Assembly: GCF_021631985.1 (NCBI RefSeq)
Contig: NZ_CP070225.1
Location: 2,976,001-3,040,000, forward strand
Source: Sandaracinus amylolyticus
GTDB taxonomy: Bacteria > Myxococcota_A > Polyangia > Polyangiales > Sandaracinaceae
Reading direction: 5' to 3'
DNA: 64,000 bases
Shown here: one piece after another, positions 44,703 through 53,790 of the stretch
Numbering within the stretch: the first letter of the stretch is position 1
Layout: every line of letters starts with the position of its first letter
Notes under the pieces: model-generated
The model's database searches: none
Told to the model about the DNA's origin: nothing
What the model saw: the letters and a program-made list of their open reading frames with translations, nothing else
Made by a program: the position numbers and the translations under genes

Positions 44703-47075
44703 ATGGCGAACGACTACGACGAGTACGAGCCCGGCAAGCCGTTCCCGGGTCGCATCGGCATGACGGTGGACGAGTCCACGCCGGCGTGGCCCGTGGCCCG
44801 GCGCGCGAAGGACGGCGCGCCGAACGTGCTCGTCTTCGTGCTCGACGACGTCGGCTTCGGACAGCTCTCGTGCTTCGGCGGGCTCTGCAAGACGCCGAAC
44901 CTCGACCGTCTCGCGGCGCGTGGCCTGCGCTACACGAACATGCAGACCACCGCGCTCTGCTCGCCGACGCGAGGGGCGCTGCTGACCGGGCGCAACCACC
45001 ACACGATCGGCCTCTCCGCGATCACCGAGCTCTCGATGGGATTTCCCGCGCACAACGGGATGGTGGGGTTCGAGCACGGATTCTTGTCGGAGATGCTGCT
45101 CGAGCACGGATACAACACGTTCGCCGTCGGCAAATGGCATCTCACGCCGCCCGAGGAGACCACGCAGGCTGGCCCCTTCACCCGCTGGCCGCTCGGTCGC
45201 GGGTTCGAGCGCTACTACGGGTTCCTCGGCGGCGACACCGACCAATGGCATCCCGATCTCACCGAGGACAACCGCTCGGTCACGCCTCCGCGCACGCCGG
45301 AGGAGGGCTATCACCTCAATGCCGATCTCGCCGACCGCGCGATCCAGATGATCCAGGACGCCGACGCGAGCGCGCCCGAGAAGCCCTTCTTCCTCTACTA
45401 CGCGACCGGCGCCGGGCACGCGCCGCACCACGTCGAGAAGTCGTGGATCGATCGTTATCGAGGCCGCTTCGACATGGGCTGGGACGAATACCGGAAGCAG
45501 GTGTTCGCGCGGCAGCTCGAGATGGGATTGATCCCCGCGAACACCAAGCTCTCGGCGCGCGATCCCGACGTGCCCGCGTGGGACGGCCTCTCGCCCGACG
45601 AGAAGCGGATGTACGCGCGGCAGATGGAGGTCTACGCGGCGTTCCTCAGCCAGACCGACCACCACTTCGGCCGCATCCTCGAATGCCTCGAGCGCATCGG
45701 AGAGCTCGACAACACGCTCGTCATCGCGATCTCCGACAACGGCGCGAGCGCCGAGGGCGGCGTCCACGGCACGTTCAACGAGGTGCTGTTCTTCAACGGC
45801 GTGCCCGAGCGCCTCGAGGACAATCTCCAGCACTACGACGACTGGGGCGGTCCCGACACGTTCCCGCACTACGCCTGGGGCTGGACGTGGGCCGGCGACA
45901 CGCCGTTCCGGAGGTGGAAGCGCGAGACCTATCGCGGCGGCACGAGCGACCCGTGCATCGTGTCCTGGCCGCGCGGCATCCCCGCGGCGGGCGAGATCCG
46001 CACGCAGTACCTGCACGTGATCGACATCGTCCCGACCATCCTCGAGAAGCTCGGCCTCGAGGCGCCGGAGACGATCCGCGGCGTCACGCAGTCGCCCATC
46101 GAAGGCGTCAGCTTCGCGCACACGCTCGACGATGCAGCCGCGCCGACCAAGCACCTGACTCAGTACTTCGAGATGTTCGGACATCGCGCGATCCATCACG
46201 ACGGTTGGCGCGCAGTCTGTCCCTTCCCCGGTCCGAGCCTGACCGAGGGTGCCAGTCGAGGGTGGCAGTTCGGCGCGACGTCACTGACGCGCGAAGTGCT
46301 CGAAGAGCTCGATCGCAGCGGCTGGGAGCTCTACCACCTCGACGAGGATCCGTCGGAGACGCGCAACCTCGCGGCGGAGCAGCCGGAGATGCTCCGCAGC
46401 ATGATCCGGCGCTGGTACGTCGAGGCCGGTCGGTACGGCGTGATGCCGCTCGCGGCGGGCGACGTGAAGCGCATCAACGTCCCGCGGCCGACGGTCGCGC
46501 GGCCCCGCGATCGCTACGTGCTCCAGCCCGGCGGGGCGCCGATTCCGTTCGCCGCCGCGCCCCGCGTGTACAACCGCCCGCACAGCATCACTGCCAAGGT
46601 GCGGATCCCGGACGGCGGCGCAGAGGGCGTGATCCTCGCGCACGGAAATCGGCACGGCGGATATTCGCTCTACGTCGCCGACGGCCGGCTGCATCACGTC
46701 CACAACTACCTCGGGCTCCACAAGATGAAGGTGAGCTCGAATGTCGTGCTGCCCTCGGGCGAGCACACGCTGCGCTACGAATTCGAGCCCACCGGAGCGC
46801 CGGATCTCGCGGTCGGCAAGGGTGTGCCGGGGCGCAGTCAGCTCTACCTGGACGGTCGTCTCGTGGGCAGCGTCGTGCTCCCGTTCACCGTGCCCACCGT
46901 GTTCGGCGTCGCGGGGCTGAGCTGCGGGCGCGACCACTACGACTCGGTGGTTCCTTCCGAATACCGTCCGCCGTTCGCCTTCACCGGCGAGCTCGTCCAG
47001 GTGGTGATCGACCTGTCCGGAGAGCTGACTCGCGATCCGCAGCGCGACATCGATCGTCTCATGGCGCAGCAGTGA
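44703..47075 (+). CDS. Arylsulfatase (AtsA type), copy 1
   Basis: 790 residues, no signal peptide. Formylglycine site CSPTRGALLTG with Cys86, metal ligands in LDDVGFGQ, and the N-terminal PFPGRIGMTVDESTPAWP seen in cytosolic AtsA-type enzymes. The last 200 residues form a beta-sandwich domain (YNRPHSITAKVRIPDGG to the end) typical of this class. Hydrolyses sulfate esters; needs a formylglycine-generating enzyme, which is not in the window. The ATG at 44703 follows AAGGAGATCGACG; the open frame upstream is not conserved-looking. A near-identical copy lies at 49035. Confidence 0.92.
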   Translation: MANDYDEYEPGKPFPGRIGMTVDESTPAWPVARRAKDGAPNVLVFVLDDVGFGQLSCFGGLCKTPNLDRLAARGLRYTNMQTTALCSPTRGALLTGRNHHTIGLSAITELSMGFPAHNGMVGFEHGFLSEMLLEHGYNTFAVGKWHLTPPEETTQAGPFTRWPLGRGFERYYGFLGGDTDQWHPDLTEDNRSVTPPRTPEEGYHLNADLADRAIQMIQDADASAPEKPFFLYYATGAGHAPHHVEKSWIDRYRGRFDMGWDEYRKQVFARQLEMGLIPANTKLSARDPDVPAWDGLSPDEKRMYARQMEVYAAFLSQTDHHFGRILECLERIGELDNTLVIAISDNGASAEGGVHGTFNEVLFFNGVPERLEDNLQHYDDWGGPDTFPHYAWGWTWAGDTPFRRWKRETYRGGTSDPCIVSWPRGIPAAGEIRTQYLHVIDIVPTILEKLGLEAPETIRGVTQSPIEGVSFAHTLDDAAAPTKHLTQYFEMFGHRAIHHDGWRAVCPFPGPSLTEGASRGWQFGATSLTREVLEELDRSGWELYHLDEDPSETRNLAAEQPEMLRSMIRRWYVEAGRYGVMPLAAGDVKRINVPRPTVARPRDRYVLQPGGAPIPFAAAPRVYNRPHSITAKVRIPDGGAEGVILAHGNRHGGYSLYVADGRLHHVHNYLGLHKMKVSSNVVLPSGEHTLRYEFEPTGAPDLAVGKGVPGRSQLYLDGRLVGSVVLPFTVPTVFGVAGLSCGRDHYDSVVPSEYRPPFAFTGELVQVVIDLSGELTRDPQRDIDRLMAQQ

Positions 47076-47079
47076 GCGA

Positions 47080-47670
47080 TCAGCGGAAGTAGTACATGAA
47101 CCCGGCGGCGCCCAGCAGCCTCCCGCCGATCGACACGTGCTCGAAGTCGCCGTCCAAGAAGAGCAGATTCCCGCCGATGGTGGCCTCGAGCGCGATGTTC
47201 CGGCCGATGAAGGAGCGGATCTTCGCGCCCGCGAGGACCTCTCCGAGCACCTGCAGCTGTCCGCCTGCGGGCTCCAGATATCCGACGCCTCCGCCGACTC
47301 CGAGCGAGAAGTCGGCGATGGGCCCGCGGTGGACCGGGAAGAACACGCGGACGGTCCCGCGCACCGAGCTCTCGAAGTCGTCGGAGAGGAAGACGCCGAG
47401 GAGCGCATCGATGTGGAGGACGCCGAGATCGTAGGTCGCGCCGAACGCGCCCGCGCCCGCCGTCGGCGCGGGCGCGAGGAGCACGACCTGCGTTCCGAGC
47501 CCGAACACCGGGATCGCGAGCTCGGGGACCATCGTCGGCTGCTGCGCGCCTGCACGTGCTTCGGCCGGAGCGTCCGCCGCAGGCGATTCCTCCTCCTGGG
47601 CGCGAGCACGCCCTCCGAGCGCGGCGATCAGCAGCGCCGAGAGAAGGACCGAATCGACGGGACTTCGCAT
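47080..47670 (-). CDS. Secreted/outer-membrane protein, small beta-barrel-like
   Basis: 196 residues with signal peptide MRSPVDSVLLSALLIAALGG ending near ARAQ. An acidic, Ala/Pro-rich lead precedes alternating beta strands (VVLLAPAPTAGAGAFGATYD, SLGVGGGVGYLEP, IGGNLLFLDGDFEHVSIGG), and the protein ends FMYYFR. It resembles a small outer-membrane barrel, but no family is recognised. Lies between the two sulfatase copies, convergent with copy 1. Confidence 0.65.
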   Translation of the reverse strand: MRSPVDSVLLSALLIAALGGRARAQEEESPAADAPAEARAGAQQPTMVPELAIPVFGLGTQVVLLAPAPTAGAGAFGATYDLGVLHIDALLGVFLSDDFESSVRGTVRVFFPVHRGPIADFSLGVGGGVGYLEPAGGQLQVLGEVLAGAKIRSFIGRNIALEATIGGNLLFLDGDFEHVSIGGRLLGAAGFMYYFR

Positions 47671-47902
47671 CTTCAGCTACCCGGCCGACTCCGACGGGAG
47701 CGAAGGCCGAGCCAGTCGCGGCGCTCGAGCGATCTCCAACGGCGCGCCCACGACGTCCCTCGATCGCCATCGGTGCGCGCGCCGCACCAGCCCGCGCGCG
47801 GGGAGGACGCACGCCGCGTCCGCACCCGGGGCTCACGCGCGCATCGTGCGGAATCGAGGCGCTGCGGCCCGCCGGCACGTGAGTTGCGCGAATCCTCGAG
47901 CC

Positions 47903-48910
47903 GTGACCCGACGAAACCCGATCGCCGTGGTGCTCGCGCCGGCAGCGTCCGCGTGCGTGCTCCTCCTCGCGGGCTCCGCGCTCGCGCAGACGGCACCGCT
48001 CCCGGCCGAGGATCCGCACGCCACCGCTCGGTCGGCGCGCAGCGTCGGTGGCCACGCGTACTCGGAGTTCGAGTACATCGAGCACCCCTTCGTCGCGACG
48101 CGCGTCACGAGCCGCACGGGCCTCGGGGTCGCGCAGTTCGAGCTGCGCGGACAGCCCGTGCCCCGGCTCGACCTGGAAGGTGATCTCGCGCAGCTGGATC
48201 AGCGATTCGCGCTCGGCATCGCCATCACCGAGTGGCTCGGGCTCGAGGTCGGGGTGCAGGGTGGCGCGATCGCGGGCGTCGACTACGACGCCGGGCTCGT
48301 CATCGGCGCGAACGGCTTCGGCGGCGGGCGGCTGTCCGGCGTCCTGCGCGTCGTCGAGACGGACGCGTTCCTCCTGTCGCTGCGCGTCGACGTGAGCGCG
48401 GCCGCCGCTGCCGGCATCTCGCCCGCGCGGACGGTCGTCCCTCTGCTCACGGGCCAACAGCCGCCGGAGAGCCGCCTCCGCTCGCCCGAGTTCTCGGGCA
48501 GCCGCGGGACCGTCGGAGGCTCGGTCACGGCGGTGCTCACGGCGACCGAGTGGCTCGGCTTCGCCGGCAGCTTCCGCGCCGATGCGCGCCGCGTGGAGCT
48601 CGACGACATCGAGGACGACGAGGGCTGGCTCGGCGGCGCGCTCGGCGCGTCGCTCAACTTCGGATCGCTCGGTGTGCCGCTGCAGATCCTGCTCGGCTCG
48701 CGCGTGAGCTGGAGCTTCGCCGACGAGATCGACGATCTCGCGCTCTCGGTGATCGAGCCGGCGGACGAGGTCGTCGTCGAGCCCGAGCTCGGGTTCTACT
48801 ACTTCGATCCGAAGATCCCCGAGCTCGAGCTCGGTCTCAGCACGTCGTTCGCGTTCTCCGACGACACGCGGCGCGGGCGCGTGGGCCTGAACCTCGCGTA
48901 TTGGTTCTGA
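47903..48910 (+). CDS. Predicted outer-membrane beta-barrel protein
   Basis: 335 residues from a GTG with signal peptide ending LAGSALA-Q. Many amphipathic strands (FGGGRLSGVLRVVETDA, GLGVAQFELRG, WLGGALGASLNFGS) and a C-terminal phenylalanine in LNLAYWF, the usual outer-membrane assembly signal. It stands directly upstream of sulfatase copy 2 (125 bases). A transport or surface role tied to the sulfatases is an inference. Confidence 0.72.
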   Translation: MTRRNPIAVVLAPAASACVLLLAGSALAQTAPLPAEDPHATARSARSVGGHAYSEFEYIEHPFVATRVTSRTGLGVAQFELRGQPVPRLDLEGDLAQLDQRFALGIAITEWLGLEVGVQGGAIAGVDYDAGLVIGANGFGGGRLSGVLRVVETDAFLLSLRVDVSAAAAAGISPARTVVPLLTGQQPPESRLRSPEFSGSRGTVGGSVTAVLTATEWLGFAGSFRADARRVELDDIEDDEGWLGGALGASLNFGSLGVPLQILLGSRVSWSFADEIDDLALSVIEPADEVVVEPELGFYYFDPKIPELELGLSTSFAFSDDTRRGRVGLNLAYWF

Positions 48911-49034
48911 GCGGCTCGCGCGCCTTTCGTCGTCCTCTCGCCTCGCGGGGGGTCCCCCGCCACACCCGGCGCCGCGACGCGGATCACGGGTACCTGGGTT
49001 GCACGCCGAGCGTCGCTCCGAAGGAGGAGAGACG

Positions 49035-51407
49035 ATGGCGAGCGACTACGACGAGTACGAGCCCGGGCAGCCCTTCCCGGGGCACATCGGCATGACCGTG
49101 GACGAGTCCACGCCCGCGTGGCCGATCGCCCGGCGCGCGAAGGACGGCGCGCCCAACGTGCTGATCTTCGTCCTCGACGACGTCGGCTTCGGACAGCTCT
49201 CGTGCTTCGGCGGGCTCTGCGAGACGCCGAACCTCGATCGGCTAGCGGCGCGTGGCCTGCGCTACACGAACATGCAGACCACGGCGCTCTGCTCGCCGAC
49301 GCGCGGCGCGCTGCTGACCGGGCGCAACCACCACACGATCGGCCTCTCCGCGATCACCGAGCTCTCGATGGGATTTCCCGCGCACAACGGGATGGTGGGA
49401 TTCGAGCACGGATTCTTGTCGGAGATGCTGATCGAGCACGGATACAACACGTTCGCAGTCGGCAAATGGCATCTCACGCCGCCGGAGGAGGCCACTCCGG
49501 CAGGTCCTTTCCATCGCTGGCCGCTCGGGCGCGGATTCGAGCGCTATTACGGATTCCTCGGCGGCGACACCGACCAATGGCATCCGGATCTCATCGAGGA
49601 CAATCGCTCGGTCCGCGCGCCGCGCACGCCGGAGGAGGGCTATCACCTCAATGCCGATCTCGCCGAGCGCGCGATTCAGATGATCCAGGACGCCGACGCG
49701 AGCGCGCCCGAGAAGCCCTTCTTCCTGCTCTACGCGACCGGCGCCGGGCACGCGCCGCACCACGTCGAGAAGGAGTGGATCGATCGATATCGAGGTCGCT
49801 TCGACGAGGGGTGGGACGCGCATCGAGCGCACGTGTTCGCGCGTCAGCTCCAGATGGGCCTGATTCCCGCGAACACGCGGCTCTCCGCGCGCGACCCCGA
49901 CGTGCCCGCGTGGGACACGCTCTCGCCCGACGAGAAGCGGATGTACGCGCGGCAGATGGAGGTCTACGCGGCGTTCCTCACCCAGACCGACTACCACTTC
50001 GGTCGAGTGCTCGAGTACCTCGAGCGCCTCGGTGAGCTCGACAACACGCTGATCATCGCGATCTCCGACAACGGTGCGAGCGCCGAGGGTGGCCTCCACG
50101 GCACGTGCAACGAGATGTTGTTCTTCAACGGCGCGCCCGAGCGCCTCGAGGACAACCTCCGGCACTACGACGACTGGGGCGGTCCCGACACGTTCCCGCA
50201 CTACAGCTGGGGCTGGACGTGGGCCGGCGACTCGCCGTTCCGGCGCTGGAAGCGCGAGACCTATCGCGGCGGCACGAGCGATCCTTGCATCGTGTGCTGG
50301 CCGCGGAGGATCCGCGCGGCGGGCGAGGTCCGGACGCAGTACACGCACGTCATCGACGTCGTGCCCACGGTGCTCGAGGCGCTCGGTCTCGACGCGCCGC
50401 GCGCGATCCGTGGTGTGACGCAGTCGGCGATCGAAGGCGTCAGCTTCGCGCACACGCTCGACGACGGAGACGCGCCGAGCGCGCACGTCACTCAGTACTT
50501 CGAGATGTTCGGACACCGCGCGCTCTATCACGACGGCTGGCGCGCAGTCTGTCCGTTCCCCGGACCGAGCCTGACCGAGGCTGCCAGTCGAGGGTGGCAG
50601 TTCGGCAGGACGTCATTGACGCGCGAAGTGCTCGAGGAACTCGATCGGACTGGCTGGCAGCTCTATCACCTGATCTCCGATCCGTCGGAGACGCACGACC
50701 TCGCGGAGGAGCAGCCGGAAGTGCTCCGCAGCATGATCCGGCACTGGTACGTCGAGGCCGGACGCTGCGGGGTGATGCCGCTCGCGGCGGCCGACGTGCA
50801 GCGCCTGCTGGTGCCGCGACCGAAGCTCGCGCGGCCGCGCGATCGCTACGTGCTCCACCCGGGTGGCGCGCCGGTCCCCTTCGCCGCGGCGCCGCGCATC
50901 TACAATCGTCCGCACAGCATCACGGCGGAGGTGCGGATTCCCGAGGGCGGCGCCGAGGGCGTGATCCTCGCGCACGGAAATCGGCACGGCGGATATTCGC
51001 TCCACCTCGCCGATGGCCGCCTGCACTACGTCTACAACTACCTCGGTCTCCGCTACACGAAGGTGAGCTCGAACGTCGTGGTGCCCTCGGGCGAGCACAC
51101 GCTGCGCTACGAATTCGAGCCCACCGGCGCGCCGGACTTCACGAGCGGCAGGGGCGTGCCGGGGAACGGTCGGCTCTACCTCGACGGGCGCCTCGTGGGG
51201 AGCGCCCCGCTCCCGTTCACCGTGCCGCTCGTATTCGGCCTCACGGGGCTGAGCTGCGGGCACTACCACTACGACTCGGTGATCCCGTCCGAGCATCGTG
51301 CGCCGTTCGATTTCACCGGTGAGCTCGTCGAGGTGGTGATCGACATGTCGGGCGCGCTGACGCGCCATCCGCAGCGCGATCTCGATCGGCTCGTCGCACA
51401 GCAGTGA
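49035..51407 (+). CDS. Arylsulfatase (AtsA type), copy 2
   Basis: 790 residues, the same length as copy 1; I counted only five differences in the first 60 residues. Cys86 in CSPTRGALLTG is kept, as are LDDVGFGQ and the C-terminal beta domain. The start has AAGGAGGAGAGACG before the ATG. Some positions in the active half differ (for example CNEMLFFN for FNEVLFFN), so specificity may have shifted. The stop is followed by the alpha/beta hydrolase gene after 48 bases. Confidence 0.92.
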   Translation: MASDYDEYEPGQPFPGHIGMTVDESTPAWPIARRAKDGAPNVLIFVLDDVGFGQLSCFGGLCETPNLDRLAARGLRYTNMQTTALCSPTRGALLTGRNHHTIGLSAITELSMGFPAHNGMVGFEHGFLSEMLIEHGYNTFAVGKWHLTPPEEATPAGPFHRWPLGRGFERYYGFLGGDTDQWHPDLIEDNRSVRAPRTPEEGYHLNADLAERAIQMIQDADASAPEKPFFLLYATGAGHAPHHVEKEWIDRYRGRFDEGWDAHRAHVFARQLQMGLIPANTRLSARDPDVPAWDTLSPDEKRMYARQMEVYAAFLTQTDYHFGRVLEYLERLGELDNTLIIAISDNGASAEGGLHGTCNEMLFFNGAPERLEDNLRHYDDWGGPDTFPHYSWGWTWAGDSPFRRWKRETYRGGTSDPCIVCWPRRIRAAGEVRTQYTHVIDVVPTVLEALGLDAPRAIRGVTQSAIEGVSFAHTLDDGDAPSAHVTQYFEMFGHRALYHDGWRAVCPFPGPSLTEAASRGWQFGRTSLTREVLEELDRTGWQLYHLISDPSETHDLAEEQPEVLRSMIRHWYVEAGRCGVMPLAAADVQRLLVPRPKLARPRDRYVLHPGGAPVPFAAAPRIYNRPHSITAEVRIPEGGAEGVILAHGNRHGGYSLHLADGRLHYVYNYLGLRYTKVSSNVVVPSGEHTLRYEFEPTGAPDFTSGRGVPGNGRLYLDGRLVGSAPLPFTVPLVFGLTGLSCGHYHYDSVIPSEHRAPFDFTGELVEVVIDMSGALTRHPQRDLDRLVAQQ

Positions 51408-51455
51408 CGTCGATTCCGTGGCGGGTCGAGCCGGTCGCCACCAAGCTCGCAGACG

Positions 51456-52313
51456 ATGATGGAGTCGAGCTTCGAGCCCGCGCGTCGTGGGCGCACGCGA
51501 CTGCCGAGCGGACGGATGCTGGGCTGGTCGGAGCAAGGGCCGGAGCACGGTGCGCCGGCGCTCTTCTTCGGCGGCGCAGGGACGAGCGGGACGCTCATGA
51601 TGCGGCGCGACGCGGTCGAGCGCGCGGGGGTGCGCCTCGTCGCGATCGATCGCCCGGGGCTCGGGGCCTCGGATCCGCTCGCGCATCGCACGCTCGCGGA
51701 CTGGGTCGAGGACGTGCGCGCCTTCGTGAGCGCGCGCGCGCTGGGCACGCCGGCGATCGTCGCGTTCTCGCAGGGCGCGCCGTTCGGGATCGCGTGCGCG
51801 GCCGACGAGATCGGTCGCGCGCTGGTGATCGTGTCGGGCACCGACGAGCTCGCGGCGCCGCACCTGTTGCCCCTGCTGGTGCCCGACGTGCGCGGCATCG
51901 TGCAGCGCGTGGCGAGCGATCCGGAAGGGACCGAGGCGTTCTTCCGCGGGATGACGCCGGCGATGATGCGCGAGATGGTGCTCGCGATGATCGGCGACGC
52001 CGATCGCGCGGTGTACGCGGAGCCGGCGTTCGACGCGACGTACCGACGCGCGCTCGACGAGGGCTTCGCGCAGGGCGCCGAGGGCTATGCGCGCGACACC
52101 GTGCTCGCGATGAGCGCGTGGCCCTTCGATCTCGGGCGCATCGCGATGCCGGTCGCGCTCTGGTACGGCGCAGAGGACTCGAGCCCGGTGCACTCACCGG
52201 ATCTCGGCGCGTCGCTCGCGCATCGCATCCCGAACGCGCGACGCACCGTGGTCGAAGGCGCGGGCGGCGCGATCCTGTGGACCCACGGCGACGCGATTCT
52301 GGGGTCGATCTAG
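51456..52313 (+). CDS. Alpha/beta hydrolase
   Basis: 285 residues. Nucleophile elbow AFSQGAPFG (Ser in the usual place, though the elbow lacks the first Gly), Asp in WYGAEDSS and His in ILWTHGDA give a plausible triad. VAIDRPGLGASDP is the family's early loop. Intracellular. A 14-bp perfect palindrome follows its stop. Substrate unknown; it may form a unit with sulfatase copy 2. Confidence 0.8.
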   Translation: MMESSFEPARRGRTRLPSGRMLGWSEQGPEHGAPALFFGGAGTSGTLMMRRDAVERAGVRLVAIDRPGLGASDPLAHRTLADWVEDVRAFVSARALGTPAIVAFSQGAPFGIACAADEIGRALVIVSGTDELAAPHLLPLLVPDVRGIVQRVASDPEGTEAFFRGMTPAMMREMVLAMIGDADRAVYAEPAFDATYRRALDEGFAQGAEGYARDTVLAMSAWPFDLGRIAMPVALWYGAEDSSPVHSPDLGASLAHRIPNARRTVVEGAGGAILWTHGDAILGSI

Positions 52314-52336
52314 AAAGCCGTCGCCGTCGCCGACCA

Positions 52337-52386
52337 CGTCGCCGTCAACGTCAACGATCGCGTTGACGTTGACGTGAACGGCGACG
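52337..52386. terminator. Convergent-gene hairpin (long perfect inverted repeat)
   Basis: Stem CGTCAACGTCAACG (52343-52356) with CGTTGACGTTGACG (52361-52374), loop ATCG, and an outer CGTCGCC (52337-52343) with GGCGACG (52380-52386). It lies between the convergent hydrolase and MopE-like genes. No U-tract, so it may act as a bidirectional 3' end rather than a classical terminator. Confidence 0.6.
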
Positions 52387-52391
52387 AGTCG

Positions 52392-53636
52392 TCAGCGGCG
52401 ACGGCGCGCGAGCCCGAGGAGCGCGAGCGCAACGAGCCACGTCATCGCCGCGCTGCTCGCGCCCGATCCGATCGCACATCCGCCCGACACCGCGGGGGGC
52501 GGCGTGGTCGTGCTGCCGTCGAGGCGGACCACGCCGCCGTCGCGACGCGGCGTGCCTTCGCCGACGCAGATGCCGAGATCGCACATCTGTCCCGAGGGGC
52601 AGAGATCCGATTCCTCGTCGGTCGCACCGTCGCAGTCGTCGTCCCACGCGTTGCAGGTCTCGACGCCGGGATCGCCGGGCATGCAGTCGCGCTCGTCGCA
52701 CGAGAGCGAGGCGCGCGCGCACATGCCGACGCCGCACACCGGACGCACGCGCTCGTCGACACGGCCGTCGCAGTCCTCGTCGCGACCGCCGCACACCTCG
52801 GTCGCGCCGGGGTTGGTGCCGGGATCGCGATCGTCGCAGTCGTCGTTGCCCACGCCGTAGCCGGGGCGATCGCAGCCGGTGACGGGCTCGCCTTCACGAC
52901 CGCCGTAGCCATCGCCGTCGGCGTCGGGATAGAGCGTCGCGGTCGCGGTGCCCTCGTCGGTCGTGCCGTCGCAGTCGTCGTCGCGGCGGTTGCACGCCTC
53001 GGTGCCGTCGGGGTGCGCCATCCCGTCGTTGTCGTCGCAGTCGTCGTCGCGCGCCGACCATCCGTCGCGCGCCTCGCACGCGGTGATCGATCCGCGCGAG
53101 GCCGCGCCGTATCCGTCGCCGTCGAGATCGCCGTAGAACGTCGAGCCGGCACAGCCCCACACCAGGCTCCGCCGGATCGTCGCGCCGCCGTCGCCGCGGG
53201 AGCTGCCGTCGCGGTTCGCCGACATGCCGCCGATGACGAACTGCACGTCACCCACGCCGCTCGGGACGACGTAGTCGACCTCGAACGTGACCCAGCCGCC
53301 GCTCGCAGTGCGAGGCGTGCTGTGCACGATGACGTCCTCACCGGTCGCGCGCGTGCCCTCGCCGACGGTGCGGAGCGAGCCCGGGCCGCTCGTCGCGATG
53401 CGGAACCCACCGGCGCTGCCGTTGGCCGCTTCGATCTCGATGCGGAGGCGCGCCGTCGAGCCGGGCGACGGCATCGCCGGCGTGGTCGTGAAGCGCATCA
53501 TCGGCGCGCGTCCGCCGCTGTGACAGCCGGAGCAATCGGCGACATCGATGCCTCGGCCGTACGCGTGGGCGGTCGCGCTCGCGAGCCACATCGAGGAGGC
53601 GAACAGAAGACCGACGCTCCACTGCTGGCTGGTCAT
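52392..53636 (-). CDS. MopE-like metal-motif protein with CxxCH lead and MYXO-CTERM-like tail
   Basis: 414 residues from the ATG at 53636, signal peptide ending TAHA. A heme-type CSGCH (35-39) comes first, then about 100 residues like the choice-of-anchor V domain. From about 165 to 350 there are repeated MopE metal-binding motifs (DLDGDGYG, RDDDCDD, RRDDDCDGTTDE, RDEDCDGRVDE). The end (GGCAIGSG, then a hydrophobic stretch and GLARRRR) is a MYXO-CTERM-type sorting tail, pointing to surface display. Likely a calcium- or copper-binding surface protein. The single CxxCH is not enough to claim electron transfer. Confidence 0.85.
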   Translation of the reverse strand: MTSQQWSVGLLFASSMWLASATAHAYGRGIDVADCSGCHSGGRAPMMRFTTTPAMPSPGSTARLRIEIEAANGSAGGFRIATSGPGSLRTVGEGTRATGEDVIVHSTPRTASGGWVTFEVDYVVPSGVGDVQFVIGGMSANRDGSSRGDGGATIRRSLVWGCAGSTFYGDLDGDGYGAASRGSITACEARDGWSARDDDCDDNDGMAHPDGTEACNRRDDDCDGTTDEGTATATLYPDADGDGYGGREGEPVTGCDRPGYGVGNDDCDDRDPGTNPGATEVCGGRDEDCDGRVDERVRPVCGVGMCARASLSCDERDCMPGDPGVETCNAWDDDCDGATDEESDLCPSGQMCDLGICVGEGTPRRDGGVVRLDGSTTTPPPAVSGGCAIGSGASSAAMTWLVALALLGLARRRR

Positions 53637-53790
53637 CCGGCGCGCAGAGTATCGCGCGTCGAGTGATTGCGCATGCAACAGCGCGTGGCGGAGTGACGGC
53701 GGGTGACGGACGGGTCCGTCTGATCGTGGTGCGAATTGCCAAGAGAATCGCGGCTCGGAGGACGGTCGCGCGCTTGCTCGGGCGCGGTGC

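Noticed and set aside
43058-47092. 1344-residue Arg-rich frame overlapping the hypothetical, the membrane protein and sulfatase copy 1
   Set aside because: It spans several real genes in another frame, has the Arg/Ala composition of a frame shadow and no ribosome site or domain.
52392-53200. GTCGTCGC-type simple repeat
   Set aside because: The repetition follows from Asp codons of the MopE motifs in a real coding frame.
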